Source of the DNA: Treponema sp. UBA4307
Lineage (GTDB): Bacteria; Spirochaetota; Spirochaetia; Treponematales; Treponemataceae
Assembly: GCA_002394685.1 (NCBI GenBank)
Contig: DGUP01000010.1
Coordinates: 8,293-72,292 of the forward strand
Direction: 5' to 3'
Length of the DNA stretch: 64,000 nucleotides
In this document: piece after piece, positions 35,913 to 43,973 of the stretch
Numbering within the stretch: position 1 is the stretch's first letter
How the letters are laid out: the number at the start of each line of letters is the position of its first letter
Translations under genes and position numbers: made by a program
The notes under the pieces: model-generated
Database searches by the model: none
Told to the model about the DNA's origin: nothing
What the model saw: only the letters and a program-made list of their open reading frames with translations

Positions 35913-36170
35913 TTAATCTTTCTTTTTTAGTTTGTTATATATATCAAAATCATAATGAATAGCTTCGCGTTGAATAAACCATTCCGTTTCATCATAGAAT
36001 ACATCATTTCCAGACATATCGTAATTCACATCAAAAACAGATGGATTAATTATCCGTAATTCATTATCTAACCTTTCTTTGGTAGAAATCTTTGTATATT
36101 TTTCCGGTAAACTTTTCTTTTCAACTTCAAGAAAGGCTTCATATTGGCTCAGATATTTCTGAATATGCAA
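35913..36170 (-). CDS. Short hypothetical protein, probably 5'-truncated
   Basis: An 85-codon frame whose only start is a TTG at 36170 with no binding site and with a stop directly upstream. Its first 10-15 codons overlap, antisense, the remnant of a DNA glycosylase gene (36138-36388). The body (SLPEKYTKISTKERLDNELRIINPSVFDVNYD) reads as protein, so the original N-terminus was probably lost at a junction near 36135. The next gene, the ankyrin lipoprotein, starts 12 bases on. Confidence 0.5.
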   Translation of the reverse strand: MHIQKYLSQYEAFLEVEKKSLPEKYTKISTKERLDNELRIINPSVFDVNYDMSGNDVFYDETEWFIQREAIHYDFDIYNKLKKKD

Positions 36171-36388
36171 TTTCTAATGACTTTGGCGAAATCCTGAGCA
36201 AATCAAAAATCAAACGTGTTTTTTGCACAGGAAAAACTGCCTTTTCACTTTGGAATAAAACTTGCGCAGAAAAATACGAAGAGCGCTATCATCTGACTGT
36301 TGAATGCCTGCCTAGTACTAGTCCTGCAAATGCTGCTTGTACCCTCGAAAAATTGATTGAGGCTTTTAAAGTGATTTATAAATTTTAA
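36138..36388 (+). pseudogene. 3' remnant of DNA-deoxyinosine glycosylase gene
   Basis: The frame from about 36138 reads GSDISEYAISNDFGEILS...IKRVFCTGKTAFSLWNK... VECLPSTSPANAACTLEKLIEAF, which matches the C-terminal half of the mismatch/hypoxanthine-DNA glycosylase family (conserved TGKxA and PSTSPANA). The N-terminal half with the GSFPS motif is absent and replaced by other sequence. Hence a truncated, inactive gene. Confidence 0.75.
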
Positions 36389-36446
36389 AGGCTCCCGACA
36401 GACTTCTAAAGGCAAGCGGGCACGCCCTGCAAATTTTCTAGAACCA

Positions 36447-36455
36447 TGCTATAAT
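36447..36455 (+). promoter_or_regulatory. Extended -10 promoter
   Basis: TGCTATAAT, with perfect TATAAT, lies 29 bases before ATG 36485; GTGAGG in the leader serves as binding site. Confidence 0.5.
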
Positions 36456-36484
36456 TATACTATCAAACAAAAGTGAGGCACCGC

Positions 36485-36931
36485 ATGGAAGTTTTCGAAA
36501 TACTTAAAACTCTTCGCGAAAAAAATAATCTTACTCAAGAAGAAATGGCAAAGCGCGTAAACATTACAAGGCAGGCTGTGAGCCGCTGGGAAACGGGGGA
36601 AACTCAGCCTAACCCGGAGATGCTTAAGGTTCTTTCGCGCGAGTTTAATGTTTCTATAAATACGCTGCTTGGGTCGCCACGCCAGCTTTTCTGCCAGTGC
36701 TGCGGAATGCCTCTTACCGAAGATTCCATGATTAGCCGGGAGCCGGACAAGTCCTTTAATGAAGACTACTGCAAATGGTGCTACAATGACGGCGTGTTTA
36801 TTTACAAACAGAAGGATTCTCTGATTGATTTTCTTTTACAGCATATGCCTAATCCGCAGAATCAAAGTGATGAAGAGCGACGCAAGTTTTATGACAGCAT
36901 GCTCTCGCAGCTAAAACACTGGAAAGCTTAG
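36485..36931 (+). CDS. HTH regulator with zinc-ribbon domain
   Basis: Start at ATG 36485 rather than GTG 36473, because GTGAGG then lies six bases upstream. Of 148 residues, 1-60 are a Cro/CI helix-turn-helix (LREKNNLTQEEMAKRVNITRQAVSRWETGETQPN) and about 70-105 a zinc-ribbon with CQCCGMPL and CKWCYNDG. This fused arrangement is common in Firmicutes and spirochaetes. The gene is richer in G+C than its neighbours and stands among truncated genes, suggesting transfer. Confidence 0.9.
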   Translation: MEVFEILKTLREKNNLTQEEMAKRVNITRQAVSRWETGETQPNPEMLKVLSREFNVSINTLLGSPRQLFCQCCGMPLTEDSMISREPDKSFNEDYCKWCYNDGVFIYKQKDSLIDFLLQHMPNPQNQSDEERRKFYDSMLSQLKHWKA

Positions 36932-37021
36932 TCCGACGCCCCTCCCCATAATAGCAACAAGCTGTTTCTTTTTGTGCAGTGCCTTCCATGATATACTAAA
37001 ATCATCAGGAGGACACAAAAC

Positions 37022-37576
37022 ATGCCAAGACCACATAACAAAGAAGACCTGCTCAAAGCAGCACAGGAAAATTATGAATCTCTAATGAGTCTTATTGACG
37101 GACTTACCGAAAAGGAGCTCAACACACCTTTTGATTTTTCAGGCCAGCCAAGTAAAAAGGAAGCCCACTGGAGCCGCGACAAAAATGTACGCGATGTGCT
37201 CATTCATCTCTACGAATGGCATCAGCTTTTGCTGGACTTCCCAAAGAACAATAAAGGCGTAACCGACAAGAAAGCCGCCATTGCATTTTTACCAGCCGAC
37301 TATTCATGGAAAACTTACGGTGCAATGAATCAGATGTTCTGGAAGCGTCATCAGGAAACTAGCCTTGAAGCTGCAAAAGCAATGTTCAAAAAAAGCCACG
37401 CTGACGCCATGAAGCTGATTGAAGGCTACAGCAACGAAGAACTTTTTACACAGGCCTACTTCCCATGGACAGGAAATGCCGCCCTCGGAGATTATTGCGT
37501 AAGCGATACCTCAAGCCATTATGTCTGGGCTATCAAAAAAATTAAGGCTCACAAGAAAAATTGCGGGAAATCTTAA
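37022..37576 (+). CDS. ClbS/DfsB family four-helix bundle protein
   Basis: A 184-residue soluble protein of the DinB-like superfamily: RPHNKEDLLKAAQENYESLMSLI, RDVLIHLYEWHQLLLDF and SSHYVWAIKKIKAHKK carry the family histidine and tryptophan pattern. ClbS in E. coli protects against colibactin; most homologues have no known role. AGGAGG lies nine bases before ATG 37022. Its last bases overlap the stop of the oppositely oriented hydrolase remnant (37573). Confidence 0.9.
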   Translation: MPRPHNKEDLLKAAQENYESLMSLIDGLTEKELNTPFDFSGQPSKKEAHWSRDKNVRDVLIHLYEWHQLLLDFPKNNKGVTDKKAAIAFLPADYSWKTYGAMNQMFWKRHQETSLEAAKAMFKKSHADAMKLIEGYSNEELFTQAYFPWTGNAALGDYCVSDTSSHYVWAIKKIKAHKKNCGKS

Positions 37577-37990
37577 ATAAGTTTTATACTCTCCGCAAAA
37601 GGTTCAATATATTTCTGAATAAAATCCACTCTGTCAAAAACCGTCGGCTTAAAATAAGAGGCCACGGCGACCACAAGGCGCTTTTCGGGATTTATGTAAA
37701 TCACGTTGCCACTGTTACCGATGGCTGCATAAACATTCTTCTTACGCGAAATAATCCACCAGAGGTAGCCGTATTCCATTCCGCGGAAATGCTTGCCGTC
37801 AACTGTACGTGGACGTGTCATCTCGTGAATCCAATTAGCCGGGACTATCTGCTTGCCGTCAAACTCGCCCTTGTTCAGACACAAAAGACCGATTTTTACC
37901 ATGTCAGTAGCCCTCATACAAAGCCCATAGCCCGGAGTGCCAAGATCCTTAGGGTCGGCAAACCAGACAGCCTCTTTTGGAAGCTTACCA
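37573..37990 (-). pseudogene. 3' remnant of beta-lactamase-type serine hydrolase gene
   Basis: The frame reads GYGLCMRATDMVKIGLLCLNKGEFDGKQIVPANWIHEM... GYLWWI... AIGNSGNVIYINPEKRLVVAVAS, the C-terminal third of class C beta-lactamase/PBP4-like hydrolases. The active-site SxxK and YxN motifs would lie upstream but are absent; the frame meets an unrelated gene remnant near 37990. The start codon offered there is not credible. Confidence 0.8.
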
Positions 37991-38241
37991 TAACACAAGA
38001 AAAACTGGCTGAATTATGTGATACAGAAACTTCTTATATTGGACAAATTGAAACTAAAAAAAGATTTTCTTCCCTTTCGTTTATTGAAAAAATAGCAGGT
38101 GCTATTAATACACAGCCATATTTACTATTCAAGCCTATTTCAAATTCTGAAATAAATATAAGTCAAAATATGCAAAAAGAAATAATCGAAACAATTTCCA
38201 ATGATATATCAGAAATACTTCAAAAATATGAAATAATATAA
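37986..38241 (+). pseudogene. 3' remnant of HTH gene
   Basis: From about 37986 the plus strand reads ITQEKLAELCDTETSYIGQIETKKRFSSLSFIEKIAGAI, the main part of an XRE helix-turn-helix, then a 40-residue tail to TAA at 38239-38241. The first helix and start are missing; upstream in this frame is the antisense of the hydrolase remnant. Two truncated genes thus abut here. Confidence 0.7.
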
Positions 38242-38277
38242 AAAAGTTGCCTATTTTTCATAAAATAAATCAGATTA

Positions 38278-38517
38278 TTAATTTGCTGTTTCTGTTGCTA
38301 ATGTAATTGTGTTTTCATCAGGTGTTTCACCTGTAAAAACTCGTCTTGTTGCATCCAGGACTTCTTTACAGTTTACAGAAAAATCTTTTCCTGTTTTCTT
38401 AAGCTTATCTTTTACATTTTTCAAAGCAGGTTTTGTTTCTGCATAATCTGAAACTACTTTACCAGTAACTGCAAGTACTGTGGCGGCAATACAGGTTCCA
38501 ATTAATCTCTTTATCAT
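38278..38517 (-). CDS. Small membrane-anchored protein, 79 aa
   Basis: An N-terminal hydrophobic helix (RLIGTCIAATVLAVTGKVVSDYA) is followed by a charged helical part with KNVKDKLKKTGKDF. GGAGA precedes ATG 38517. Resembles the neighbouring gene in layout (short anchor plus polar tail). No family recognised. Confidence 0.65.
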   Translation of the reverse strand: MIKRLIGTCIAATVLAVTGKVVSDYAETKPALKNVKDKLKKTGKDFSVNCKEVLDATRRVFTGETPDENTITLATETAN

Positions 38518-38625
38518 AAAAAATCTCCTTTAAAAACTCCGCATTAGCGGTCTTTTTACATGCTCTTGCTTGTATTATAGAATGATGATACTGACAACTA
38601 ATGTCATGGATGTTTTTTTTCGTTT

Positions 38626-38919
38626 TTAGGCATCGTTAGAAGAAATAATAGTAAAACCTGTAGCTCGATCGTGTTTTACAGTTTGTATTGAACCATCCTG
38701 CCTTGTCTGAGTTTCTGTAACAAATCTTGTGTTTTTGTCTGTAGACTTTGAATTCTTGTAAGTATAAAAATCACATTCTTTCATGAAGTTTGACATTTCA
38801 TTATATCTGTCTACCAAATCATTGTAGTCAGCTACATTTTTATCATATTGTTTACGAACTTCATTTATGACATAGCCAGCAAGAGCAATACCACCAGTTA
38901 TCAATAGTTTTTTGAACAT
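38626..38919 (-). CDS. Small membrane-anchored protein, 97 aa
   Basis: FKKLLITGGIALAGYVINEVRKQYD forms an N-terminal anchor followed by a coiled-coil-like helix (VADYNDLVDRYNEMSNF) and a polar tail. GGAGG precedes ATG 38919. Same strand and similar build as the gene at 38278; they may be a pair. No family recognised. Confidence 0.65.
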   Translation of the reverse strand: MFKKLLITGGIALAGYVINEVRKQYDKNVADYNDLVDRYNEMSNFMKECDFYTYKNSKSTDKNTRFVTETQTRQDGSIQTVKHDRATGFTIISSNDA

Positions 38920-39031
38920 AAAGCTCCTCCTTTAATTATTAAACTAAATTTAGAATAACATTCTGGGTACGACAAAAACTGTCATATTCCCTAATTTTTT
39001 TCCCAAATCCACTGTATTTTTTGAGCTTTCT

Positions 39032-39045
39032 CTGCTGATTATATA
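39032..39045 (+). promoter_or_regulatory. Shared CTGCTGATTATATA motif upstream of RecQ-like gene
   Basis: Identical to 25732-25745; it ends 17 bases before ATG 39063, with GAGGAG in between. Confidence 0.4.
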
Positions 39046-39062
39046 TATGAGGAGTTAGAAAA

Positions 39063-40718
39063 ATGAAAGAAGATCAAAATCAGTTTAGGGAAGATTCAGA
39101 AGACTTATATTTTCAGGAAGCGGCATTCTTTGATGCTGATGATTTTATTGAAGAAGATAATGTAACCCGGAAAGCAGTTGAAACATTTGGAATCAAATAT
39201 CTTTTTCCCTGGCAGAGAATTGTAATTCAAAACATTCTTGATGCCGCCCAAAACGTCACACAAAATGAGTCAAAAGTTCAATATCTGGCTGATTCCAGTG
39301 ATGAGAAAAAAATTGAAGAAGAAAATGCCGAACTATTAAACAAAGGCCGTCAGATTGTACTTTTACCTACAGGAGCAGGAAAATCCCTCTGCTTTTTAAC
39401 ACCTGCACTTCTGCTTCCAGGTCCCACACTGGTTCTCTACCCCTTGCTGGCCCTCATGTCAGACCAGAAACGCCGCATGGATGAAGGTCATATGAAATCC
39501 GTTGTTTTCCGGGGAGGTCAGAGTGATGAAGAGAGAGAAGAAAACTTCCGGCAAATAAAAGACGGAGCCCGAATCATTCTTGCAAATCCTGAGGTTCTTC
39601 AAAACAAAAGTCTCTTAAAAAAACTTGCAGCCTGTAACATTTCCCACATTGCAATTGACGAGGCCCACTGTGTCTGGGAATGGGGCTCAACTTTCCGACC
39701 CGCATACCTGACTTTGGGAGATATAATCAAAGAATTAAAAGTTCCACTTGTAACAGCTTTCACAGCCACCGCTTCTCCCCTTGTACTTGAAAAAGTTTCC
39801 AGAGTACTTTTTGACGGTAAAGCCCACATTGTAAGAAGTGACGGAGACAGACCAAATATTCACTACAAAGTAATCAACGCCTACGCAAAAAAAAGAGCAG
39901 CCTTTCGCCTCGCAATCACTCAGGAAAAACCTCTTATCATATTCTGCGGTACAAGAAAAAAATCTGAGGATATGGCCAGAGAACTTGCTGAATATTACGG
40001 CAGGGATAAAGTCAAATTTTACCATGCAGGAATGGAAAAAGAAGAAAAAGCATTTGTTGAAAAATGGTTTTATCCAAAGGAAGATGCTATTCTCTGCTGC
40101 ACCTGTGCCTTTGGAATGGGAGTAGACAAAAAAAATATCCGTACAGTAATTCACCTGGAAGCAAGTCCCACTGCTGAGGCCTACATTCAGGAAGCCGGCC
40201 GGGGAGGACGTGACGGAGGAATCGCAAATGCAATTTTGTTATGGAGTCCCCAGGATCACAAAAAATATAGTCAGTTCGCACCAGATTCCAGAGAGCGGGT
40301 TCTTATGACTTTTGCCGAAAGCACAACCTGCAGAAGGGAAGTTCTTTTAAATGCCTTGGGAGATCAGTTAACTTTCTGCGATGGTTGTGATATCTGTCAA
40401 ACAGGGGCTGCTGCTGAAAGTGCCAGGGATGCGGATAGCGTAATAAAGTTTATGAAAAAAAACAAAAAGATTTATACCAGAGAAGGACTCGAAAAAATTT
40501 TACTGCAAAAGTTTAATTCAATTGATTTATCCCATTACAAAAAGAACATCTGGGATGATAAGGATATAAAGGAAATAATATGCCAGCTGGAAGAGGAAGG
40601 TAAAATTCTTCCCTGCAGATGGCCATGGCGAAAACTTTATACAGTTAAAAAATCAAAAAGAAAACTTCCGCCCATTACAATTCCAGAAGCATATAAATCA
40701 GTTCCTGATATCCGCTGA
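39063..40718 (+). CDS. RecQ-like ATP-dependent DNA helicase
   Basis: A 551-residue superfamily 2 helicase. Motif I LLPTGAGKSLCFLTPALL, motif II IDEAHCVWEWGSTFRPAYL, motif III TAFTATASP, motif V-VI AFGMGVDKKNIRTVIH and QEAGRGGRDGG are all present. A short zinc-binding region (CRREVLL... CDGCDIC) follows near residue 425, then a winged-helix-like tail; there is no HRDC domain. A 60-residue insertion with charged residues precedes motif I. It probably unwinds recombination or repair intermediates. It differs from canonical RecQ in spacing and may be an accessory paralogue. It converges with the GNAT gene, with a 44-base overlap. Confidence 0.88.
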   Translation: MKEDQNQFREDSEDLYFQEAAFFDADDFIEEDNVTRKAVETFGIKYLFPWQRIVIQNILDAAQNVTQNESKVQYLADSSDEKKIEEENAELLNKGRQIVLLPTGAGKSLCFLTPALLLPGPTLVLYPLLALMSDQKRRMDEGHMKSVVFRGGQSDEEREENFRQIKDGARIILANPEVLQNKSLLKKLAACNISHIAIDEAHCVWEWGSTFRPAYLTLGDIIKELKVPLVTAFTATASPLVLEKVSRVLFDGKAHIVRSDGDRPNIHYKVINAYAKKRAAFRLAITQEKPLIIFCGTRKKSEDMARELAEYYGRDKVKFYHAGMEKEEKAFVEKWFYPKEDAILCCTCAFGMGVDKKNIRTVIHLEASPTAEAYIQEAGRGGRDGGIANAILLWSPQDHKKYSQFAPDSRERVLMTFAESTTCRREVLLNALGDQLTFCDGCDICQTGAAAESARDADSVIKFMKKNKKIYTREGLEKILLQKFNSIDLSHYKKNIWDDKDIKEIICQLEEEGKILPCRWPWRKLYTVKKSKRKLPPITIPEAYKSVPDIR

Positions 40719-41220
40719 TTCGGGAATTAAATCCTTTTGGATTCCGGCCAAATTCCTTAAAGCCAAATTTTCTGTACATTTCCAGAGCCTTTGTATTCTC
40801 AGAAACTACATCAAGCTCCAGCTGCACATAGCCTGCTTCTTTCGCACATTTTATACATGCAGCAGTCAGAGCCTTTCCAATTCCCAGCCCCCAGTAATCT
40901 TTCAATACACTAATTCCAAATTCAGCCCTGTGTTTAACTTTATACTTTGAACCAATCGCGTCAATCCCTGCCATTCCTATAATTTTATTATCCATAACAG
41001 CAAGTATTTCTATTTCGTCAGGACTTTCAGTTTTTGCCGCAAGATGGTCACTTTCAGCCTTTTCATTAAAGGAATTTTCATCACTATATGACAACAAAAA
41101 ATCCGTTTCTTCATGAGTTTTGTTGAATACTTCAAATACAGCCTGACCATCCGAAAAATCCCCGTTTCTCAGCATAACCTGACTGCCATTTTTAAGAGTA
41201 ACTGTTTCCCTGTATTTCAT
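40675..41220 (-). CDS. GNAT family N-acetyltransferase
   Basis: Start set at ATG 41220 (MKYRETV), with AAGGA upstream; a TTG at 41241 is less likely. The 181-residue protein has the GNAT fold with HRAEFGISVLKDYWGLGIGKALTAACI, which contains the acetyl-CoA loop (WGLGIGKAL), and LDVVSENTKALEMYRKFGF. Similar to RimJ/RimL-type or general acetyltransferases; substrate unknown. It overlaps the end of the RecQ-like gene on the other strand. Confidence 0.88.
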   Translation of the reverse strand: MKYRETVTLKNGSQVMLRNGDFSDGQAVFEVFNKTHEETDFLLSYSDENSFNEKAESDHLAAKTESPDEIEILAVMDNKIIGMAGIDAIGSKYKVKHRAEFGISVLKDYWGLGIGKALTAACIKCAKEAGYVQLELDVVSENTKALEMYRKFGFKEFGRNPKGFNSRISGYQELIYMLLEL

Positions 41221-41237
41221 GAAATCTGTTTTCCTTT

Positions 41238-41474
41238 TCAACTTCCTTCAGTTGTACCACCGGCATTACCGGCACCCGCATTACCTTCCCCGCCAGAAGC
41301 TTTTTTTTCAACAGCAGCAGATTTTTTTGCCTTATAAACATGCTTTTTTTTCTGATAATTGACTACATAATTCACCAGGGCAATATAAAAAATGAGAAAA
41401 ACTGTAACAACAATTACTCTCCAGTCCTTTAAAACTGAAAGACACAAATTAAACAAATAGTGAAATCTACCCAT
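41238..41474 (-). CDS. Small single-span membrane protein, 78 aa
   Basis: From ATG 41474: MGRFHYLFNLCLSVLKDW, then a span (VIVVTVFLIFYIALVNYVV), a Lys-rich stretch and a Gly/Ala-rich tail. A weak AGG-type site lies upstream, so the start is uncertain (an alternative at 41570 gives 110 residues). It sits 18 bases before the GNAT gene on the same strand. No family recognised. Confidence 0.55.
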   Translation of the reverse strand: MGRFHYLFNLCLSVLKDWRVIVVTVFLIFYIALVNYVVNYQKKKHVYKAKKSAAVEKKASGGEGNAGAGNAGGTTEGS

Positions 41475-41551
41475 ATTGTATTTATCGGAAGCCTGGATAA
41501 AATCTTCAATGCAAAAAAATACCCTAAGATTTTCTTTTCTCCTGATAATAA

Positions 41552-41580
41552 TTGAATGAGAAAGTGGCAATCGGTATAAT
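41552..41580 (+). promoter_or_regulatory. Promoter of hisHF
   Basis: TTGAAT (41552-41557), 17-base spacer, perfect TATAAT (41575-41580). The ATG of hisH is at 41588, seven bases after the -10 box, so the transcript should begin at or beside the start codon. Confidence 0.75.
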
Positions 41581-41587
41581 CTAGATT

Positions 41588-42283
41588 ATGACAGGAATAG
41601 TTGATTACAACGCAGGCAATATTAAAAGTGTTGAACATGCTCTCGAAGCAATTAAGGCTCCTTACATTCTTTCAAAAAAGCCGGAAGATTTAAAGGATTG
41701 TGACTCTCTGATTTTTCCAGGTGTAGGAGATGCTGCTTATGCCATGGAACAGCTCAAGTTAACAGGATTTGACTCATTTCTGAAAGACTGGGCTGCATCC
41801 GGAAAACCACTGGCTGGCATCTGCTTAGGTTCACAGATTATCTTTGACTACAGCGATGAAGGAAATACCCAGTGTCTGGGCCTGCTCAAAGGTAAAATCA
41901 AGCAGCTGTCAAAACTCTGGCAGGAAAGAATCCCTGGAGAGGCAGAAAGAGCCCAGACCGATTACGAAATGCTTCACAATCAACTTAAAACTCCTCACAT
42001 GGGCTGGAATGACGTTACACTCTGCAACAATCCTTCCCACATTCTGGACAATGTTCCAAACGGAAGTGATTTTTATTTCGTTCACTCTTACGTAATTCAG
42101 CCGGATGATCCTTCAATCATAAAAGGCTATGCAACTTACGGCGCAATGATTCCTGCTATCGTAGAAAAAGATAACATAATCGCATTTCAATTCCATCCAG
42201 AAAAATCAGGTAAAGCCGGTCTTCAGATTTTGAAGAACTTTACAAAGGTTCAGGGAAATGACCAGGGAGGAGAAAATGCTTAA
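41588..42283 (+). CDS. hisH: Imidazole glycerol phosphate synthase, glutaminase subunit
   Basis: A 231-residue class I glutamine amidotransferase that supplies ammonia to HisF. The catalytic Cys lies in GICLGSQIIFD and the His-Glu pair in FQFHPEKSGKAGLQIL; VDYNAGNIKSVEHAL and PGVGDAAYAM are HisH-typical. It is longer than usual (about 200 aa) by an insertion near residues 105-135. The gene overlaps hisF by eight bases. No other his gene is in the window. No ribosome binding site is present before the ATG, consistent with leaderless translation. Confidence 0.93.
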   Translation: MTGIVDYNAGNIKSVEHALEAIKAPYILSKKPEDLKDCDSLIFPGVGDAAYAMEQLKLTGFDSFLKDWAASGKPLAGICLGSQIIFDYSDEGNTQCLGLLKGKIKQLSKLWQERIPGEAERAQTDYEMLHNQLKTPHMGWNDVTLCNNPSHILDNVPNGSDFYFVHSYVIQPDDPSIIKGYATYGAMIPAIVEKDNIIAFQFHPEKSGKAGLQILKNFTKVQGNDQGGENA

Positions 42284-43040
42284 AAAAAGAATCATCGTTT
42301 GTCTTGATGTAAAAGACGGCCGCACAACAAAAGGCGTAAAATTTCAAAATAACATAGACATTGGTGACCCGGTAGAAATGGCAGCCGAATACTACCGCCA
42401 GGGTGTAGACGAACTTGTTTTCTACGACATTATGGCTAGTGCCAGGGGTCGCGGTCCCATTCTTGATTTAATTGCCAGGGTTGCTTCTCAGGTTTTCATT
42501 CCCTTCTGCGTAGGCGGCGGAATTGGAACTCTTGATGACATTCGCTCCACAATTCTCGCAGGAGCAGAAAAAGTTTCCCTCAATTCACAGGCAGTTAAAC
42601 ATCCGGAGCTCATTACCCAGGGTGCCAGAGTTTTTGGAAACCAGTGCATTGTTCTTGGAATGGATGCAGCAAAAGACAACACTATGCCAAGCGGTTACCG
42701 AGTATACATCAACGGAGGCCGGCTTGCCACAGAACTGGATGCCAGAGAGTGGGCACAAAAAGCCGTGCAACTTGGTGCAGGTGAAATCGTTTTGAATTCG
42801 ATTGACGCCGACGGCACCCGCAACGGATACGAAATCAACTTAACAAAAATGATTTCAGAAGCCGTGGAAGTACCGGTCATCGCATCAGGTGGCGGCGGCA
42901 CAGTAAAACACCTGGAAGAAGTCCTCACCCGGGGAAAAGCCGACGCAGCCCTCATAGCCTCAATGGTCCACTCCGGCGATTACACAATCCAGTCCATCAA
43001 AAAAGAACTTGATGAATGTGACGTACCAGTCAGATTATAA
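42276..43040 (+). CDS. hisF: Imidazole glycerol phosphate synthase, cyclase subunit
   Basis: A 254-residue (beta-alpha)8 barrel. Start at ATG 42276 (MLKKRIIVCLDVKDGR) because GGAGGAG lies directly upstream within hisH. Both catalytic aspartates are present (CLDVKDG and LGMDAAKD), as are the phosphate loops CVGGGIGTLDD and VIASGGGGTVKHL. With HisH it turns PRFAR and glutamine-derived ammonia into imidazole glycerol phosphate and AICAR. Only hisH-hisF occur together here; a role in another pathway that uses HisHF-like pairs cannot be ruled out. Confidence 0.93.
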   Translation: MLKKRIIVCLDVKDGRTTKGVKFQNNIDIGDPVEMAAEYYRQGVDELVFYDIMASARGRGPILDLIARVASQVFIPFCVGGGIGTLDDIRSTILAGAEKVSLNSQAVKHPELITQGARVFGNQCIVLGMDAAKDNTMPSGYRVYINGGRLATELDAREWAQKAVQLGAGEIVLNSIDADGTRNGYEINLTKMISEAVEVPVIASGGGGTVKHLEEVLTRGKADAALIASMVHSGDYTIQSIKKELDECDVPVRL

Positions 43041-43091
43041 TTTTGGGGCAGACTGAATTTACAAGTCGCCTTCCGGGCTCCCCTACGGTCG

Positions 43092-43133
43092 GTATAAAAA
43101 AATCAGAAGCATCCCCTTCTGCTTTTTTTATAC
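43092..43133. terminator. Bidirectional terminator between convergent genes
   Basis: GTATAAAAAAATCAGAAG against CTTCTGCTTTTTTTATAC forms a hairpin flanked by T runs on both strands, between hisF (plus) and the gene at 43161 (minus). Confidence 0.8.
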
Positions 43134-43160
43134 GCGCTTCGCGCCCCTCCACGCTCCAGC

Positions 43161-43859
43161 CTACTTATTTTCCAGCAGATTTATGCATTCAGCAGAATTT
43201 AGTTCTTTATAAAAATCCAGCTGATTGTAAGTCCAGACACCATTCACTTTATATGCATCAATGAATACAAGTGACTTACCATTTTTTCCTTTTACTCTGT
43301 AAGAAAAAATAGCTTTACCGGACGAATTACCATTTGAGCTTATAGAGCCTGTAATCAAACCAACCTGTTTGAAGTCGTCTCCCAGGTAGTCCTTTATTTC
43401 CTCATTATTTTCAATAAGTTCCATTGACTGCTTGTATGGGACAGAAGTCTTAAACGCAGTTAAAATAGTAAAAAAGAAAGAGGAGATTAAAAGTGCAATA
43501 CATAAAAGAATACTGATAACTATAATTGCAACTTTTATATTTTCTCTCCTCTTCTCTTTCTTAGGGTCTACATCATTTTTTTTCTGAGCTGCTGCCGTTA
43601 AAGGCATTTCCTTTGAACAATAAGGACAGAACTTTGCATCTGCAGGAATTTTCTTTTTACAATTCTCACATATTTTCAGAGGCTTTACGGCCAACATTAC
43701 TATAAGCACCCAAAAAGCTGCACCAGGATAAATCCCCAGCAAAAACCATTGAGGCGAACGGTTTTTCTTTTTAGCAATTTGTACACCAGGAATAATAGGT
43801 CCAACCCAAATCAAAATAAAAATTACAAAGAAAATAATTAAAGATAATGCACTATTCAT
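43161..43859 (-). CDS. Membrane protein with zinc-ribbon, 232 aa
   Basis: Start at ATG 43859 behind AAGGG; a GTG at 43868 is too close. Two N-terminal spans (LSLIIFFVIFILIWVGPIIPG and FLLGIYPGAAFWVLIVMLAV) precede a zinc ribbon (CENCKKKIP...CPYCSKEM, about residues 70-90), a third span (VAIIVISILLCIALLISSFFFTILTAF) and an extracytoplasmic domain of about 90 residues that begins with a helix and may be a cytochrome-c-oxidase-assembly-like or DUF-type beta fold. Family not recognised with certainty. Confidence 0.75.
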   Translation of the reverse strand: MNSALSLIIFFVIFILIWVGPIIPGVQIAKKKNRSPQWFLLGIYPGAAFWVLIVMLAVKPLKICENCKKKIPADAKFCPYCSKEMPLTAAAQKKNDVDPKKEKRRENIKVAIIVISILLCIALLISSFFFTILTAFKTSVPYKQSMELIENNEEIKDYLGDDFKQVGLITGSISSNGNSSGKAIFSYRVKGKNGKSLVFIDAYKVNGVWTYNQLDFYKELNSAECINLLENK

Positions 43860-43973
43860 TTTTTTCACCCTTTTTTTTATTTTATTATATCAATTTTTAC
43901 ACAATTTTATATATAATGATACAGATGCCGCCTGAATTACAAGTGTTCAGAGAGTCAGAGGGATGGTTTAGTT

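Noticed and set aside
37561..37985. N-terminal half of the plus-strand frame 37561-38241
   Set aside because: It is the antisense of the hydrolase remnant; only the part after about 37986 has HTH-like sequence.
43041..43160. GC-rich stretch after hisF as a small gene or tRNA
   Set aside because: Contains only the bidirectional terminator and a short GC palindrome; no cloverleaf or credible ORF fits.
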